A DNA stretch of 50,151 nt from a virus: the IMG/VR virus record IMGVR_UViG_3300050124_000042, positions 1 to 50,151 of that record. The stretch is one strand, 5' to 3'. Below the pieces are notes generated by a model. The model had not been told where the DNA came from. It saw nothing but the letters and a program-made list of their open reading frames with translations, and ran no database searches. Positions 49,200 to 50,151 of the stretch are shown here, piece by piece. Position 1 is the stretch's first letter; every line of letters starts with the position of its first letter. Made by a program: the position numbers and the translations under genes.

Positions 49200-49673
49200 T
49201 TAATTTTTAACTCCACTATCAATTGCGGAATCCACAATCCATGCCCAATCAGTTAAATTTTTGTAACCTATTAATACAATAGTAGAAAAATTTTCTCTTA
49301 TCTGATCCTTGATTCTAAAATATTCACTCTTGTCATAAGTTTTAGAAGTGCCAACGTCACTACTATTATAAACATAGAGATAATAAGCAAAACCATTATC
49401 CTCATTAACTTTGTTTTCTGCATAAACCGTAAAGGTTGTTACACCTGTATAGTTATCCTTTGAATCAAACTTCGCATAAACATTAGTAGCTGTGTTTCCT
49501 GTCTTATAAAAATAGAAAGTAGCGTTTGTTATTTCCCAATTATTGCTCCAGGTTGAATCTGAGGAAGCCTTATGGCAAATTTTACTAGCGTGAAGCGTAG
49601 TGGTGAGGGATTGAGATTTAACCCCTGATATTGCGATCATAAAGATTGCAATGAGTAACATGATCTTTTTCAT
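49200..49673 (-). CDS. Secreted hypothetical protein
   Basis: This 157-residue protein has a clear signal peptide ([20 protein letters not shown], cleavage likely after about residue 20). The beta-rich mature part contains aromatic and Thr-rich strands (ITNATFYFYKTGNTATNVYAKF; DNGFAYYLYVYNSSDVGTSKTY). It should be exported to the periplasm or beyond. Its ATG overlaps the previous TGA (49670-49673). An envelope or superinfection role is an inference. Confidence 0.6.
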   Translation of the reverse strand: MKKIMLLIAIFMIAISGVKSQSLTTTLHASKICHKASSDSTWSNNWEITNATFYFYKTGNTATNVYAKFDSKDNYTGVTTFTVYAENKVNEDNGFAYYLYVYNSSDVGTSKTYDKSEYFRIKDQIRENFSTIVLIGYKNLTDWAWIVDSAIDSGVKN

Positions 49674-50151
49674 TTTTGTTTTTTATTTGTTGTTTTAATA
49701 GACTTTTTTGGTTCAAGACCATATCTTTTTATTGCAAGATCAATATATAAACCATATTCTTTTATTTCTTCTGAAGAATAACAAGCATTTAATCCTATCT
49801 TTTTAAAATTAAGTTTCCATTCTTTAAATGTGTTCAAATGACAACCTATTTGCAAATGGAAATGTTTTGCACAAGTTACAAAGTGTCTTGTTCCTTGTAT
49901 TTGTAATGGAGATTTTTCCCATGCATCCCCGTAAACCTGTGCATTCCCGGAAACCCGTGCATCCCCGGAAACCCGTGCATCCCCGGAAACCCATGCATCC
50001 CCGGAAACCCGTGCATCCCCGTAAACCCATGCATCCCCGGAAACCCGTGCATTCCCGTAAACCCGTGCATTCCCGGAAACCCGTGCATTCCCGGAAACCC
50101 GTGCATCCCCGGAAACCCATGCATCCCCGGAAACCCGTGCATCCCCGTAAA
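49670..50151 (-). CDS. Hexapeptide-repeat (GDARVSG) protein, 5' partial at window edge
   Basis: The frame is open from the window end to the TGA at 49670. It reads a run of about 12 six-residue units G-D/N-A-R/W-V-S/Y, then the C-terminal domain [29 protein letters not shown]...[31 protein letters not shown]. This G-D-A-R-V-S-G repeat plus SPLQIQG tail is a recurring architecture in phages and bacteria, thought to form a beta-solenoid. Two other minus-strand frames are also open through the repeat, but only this one continues into sensible downstream protein. Its function is unknown; polymer or surface binding is possible. Confidence 0.75.
   Translation of the reverse strand, partial: YGDARVSGDAWVSGDARVSGNARVSGNARVYGNARVSGDAWVYGDARVSGDAWVSGDARVSGDARVSGNAQVYGDAWEKSPLQIQGTRHFVTCAKHFHLQIGCHLNTFKEWKLNFKKIGLNACYSSEEIKEYGLYIDLAIKRYGLEPKKSIKTTNKKQK
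49919..50151 (-). repeat. 18-bp tandem repeat array inside the hexapeptide-repeat gene
   Basis: About 13 head-to-tail copies of an 18-base unit (plus strand catccccggaaacccgtg), continuing past the window end. Copies differ at only three positions, which change R/W, D/N and S/Y in the coding frame. The near-identity suggests recent copy-number change by slippage or recombination. Confidence 0.85.

Noticed and set aside
49876-50142. Collagen-like (MHGFPG)n frame on the minus strand
   Set aside because: It starts and ends within or just past the repeat with no sensible downstream protein; the GDARVSG frame continues into a recognisable C-terminal domain and has the known family pattern.
49919-50151. 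CRISPR array
   Set aside because: The units are head-to-tail 18-base repeats without spacers.

Overview
This window looks like part of the genome of a lytic tailed bacteriophage infecting a Bacteroidota host. The host is inferred from AT-rich sequence, very short intergenic gaps with no clear Shine-Dalgarno sites, and several promoters matching the Bacteroidota pattern TTTG-N19/20-TAnnTTTG (48606-48636, 21055-21086; a TAnnTTTG box alone at 4129, 20987, 44777 and 44837). Both window edges cut through genes. The replication set (family B polymerase, DnaB-like helicase, DnaG-like primase, SF2 helicase, SSB-like protein with a P-loop ATPase) and the large metallopeptidase-containing virion-type protein recall crAss-like phages. 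That affiliation is an inference, because no capsid or terminase gene is visible.

Region 1, plus strand, 1-16221: the end of a very large virion-associated (polyvalent) protein; then a leader with three evenly spaced hairpins and an operon of tail-fibre, tail-tip and beta-helix proteins, small membrane proteins (holin/spanin candidates), an HNH endonuclease and a GH24 lysozyme. A bidirectional terminator at 16227-16249 separates this block from the convergent minus-strand block.

Region 2, minus strand, 16255-47736: a long, tightly packed early/replication block, many genes joined by ATGA or TAATG overlaps. Read in the direction of transcription it carries a DUF932 protein, the polymerase, the SF2 helicase, a loader-like protein, the DnaB-like helicase, the ATPase/SSB-like pair, the primase, a GroES co-chaperonin, two predicted PD-(D/E)XK nucleases, DnaQ-type exonucleases, a dNTP-diphosphohydrolase/nucleotidase fusion, a three-gene RNA-repair set (RNA ligase, polynucleotide kinase, calcineurin-type phosphatase), a MazG gene broken by TGA, a glycosyltransferase and a full-length RecA. 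At least five homing-type endonucleases (HNH or GIY-YIG) are scattered through the window. One plus-strand gene (21104-21595) sits inside this block with its own promoter and terminator.

Region 3, 47757-48642: an 886-base stretch with no convincing protein gene. Promoter-proximal are two tRNA-like folds and a terminator-like hairpin. Promoter-distal is a 397-nt element whose paired ends (7-bp acceptor with a G3-U70 pair, canonical T-arm, encoded CCA) fit a phage-borne tmRNA.

Region 4, 48643-50151, minus strand: a small hypothetical protein, a secreted protein and the C-terminal part of a protein made of (G-D/N-A-R/W-V-S/Y) hexapeptide repeats that runs off the window.
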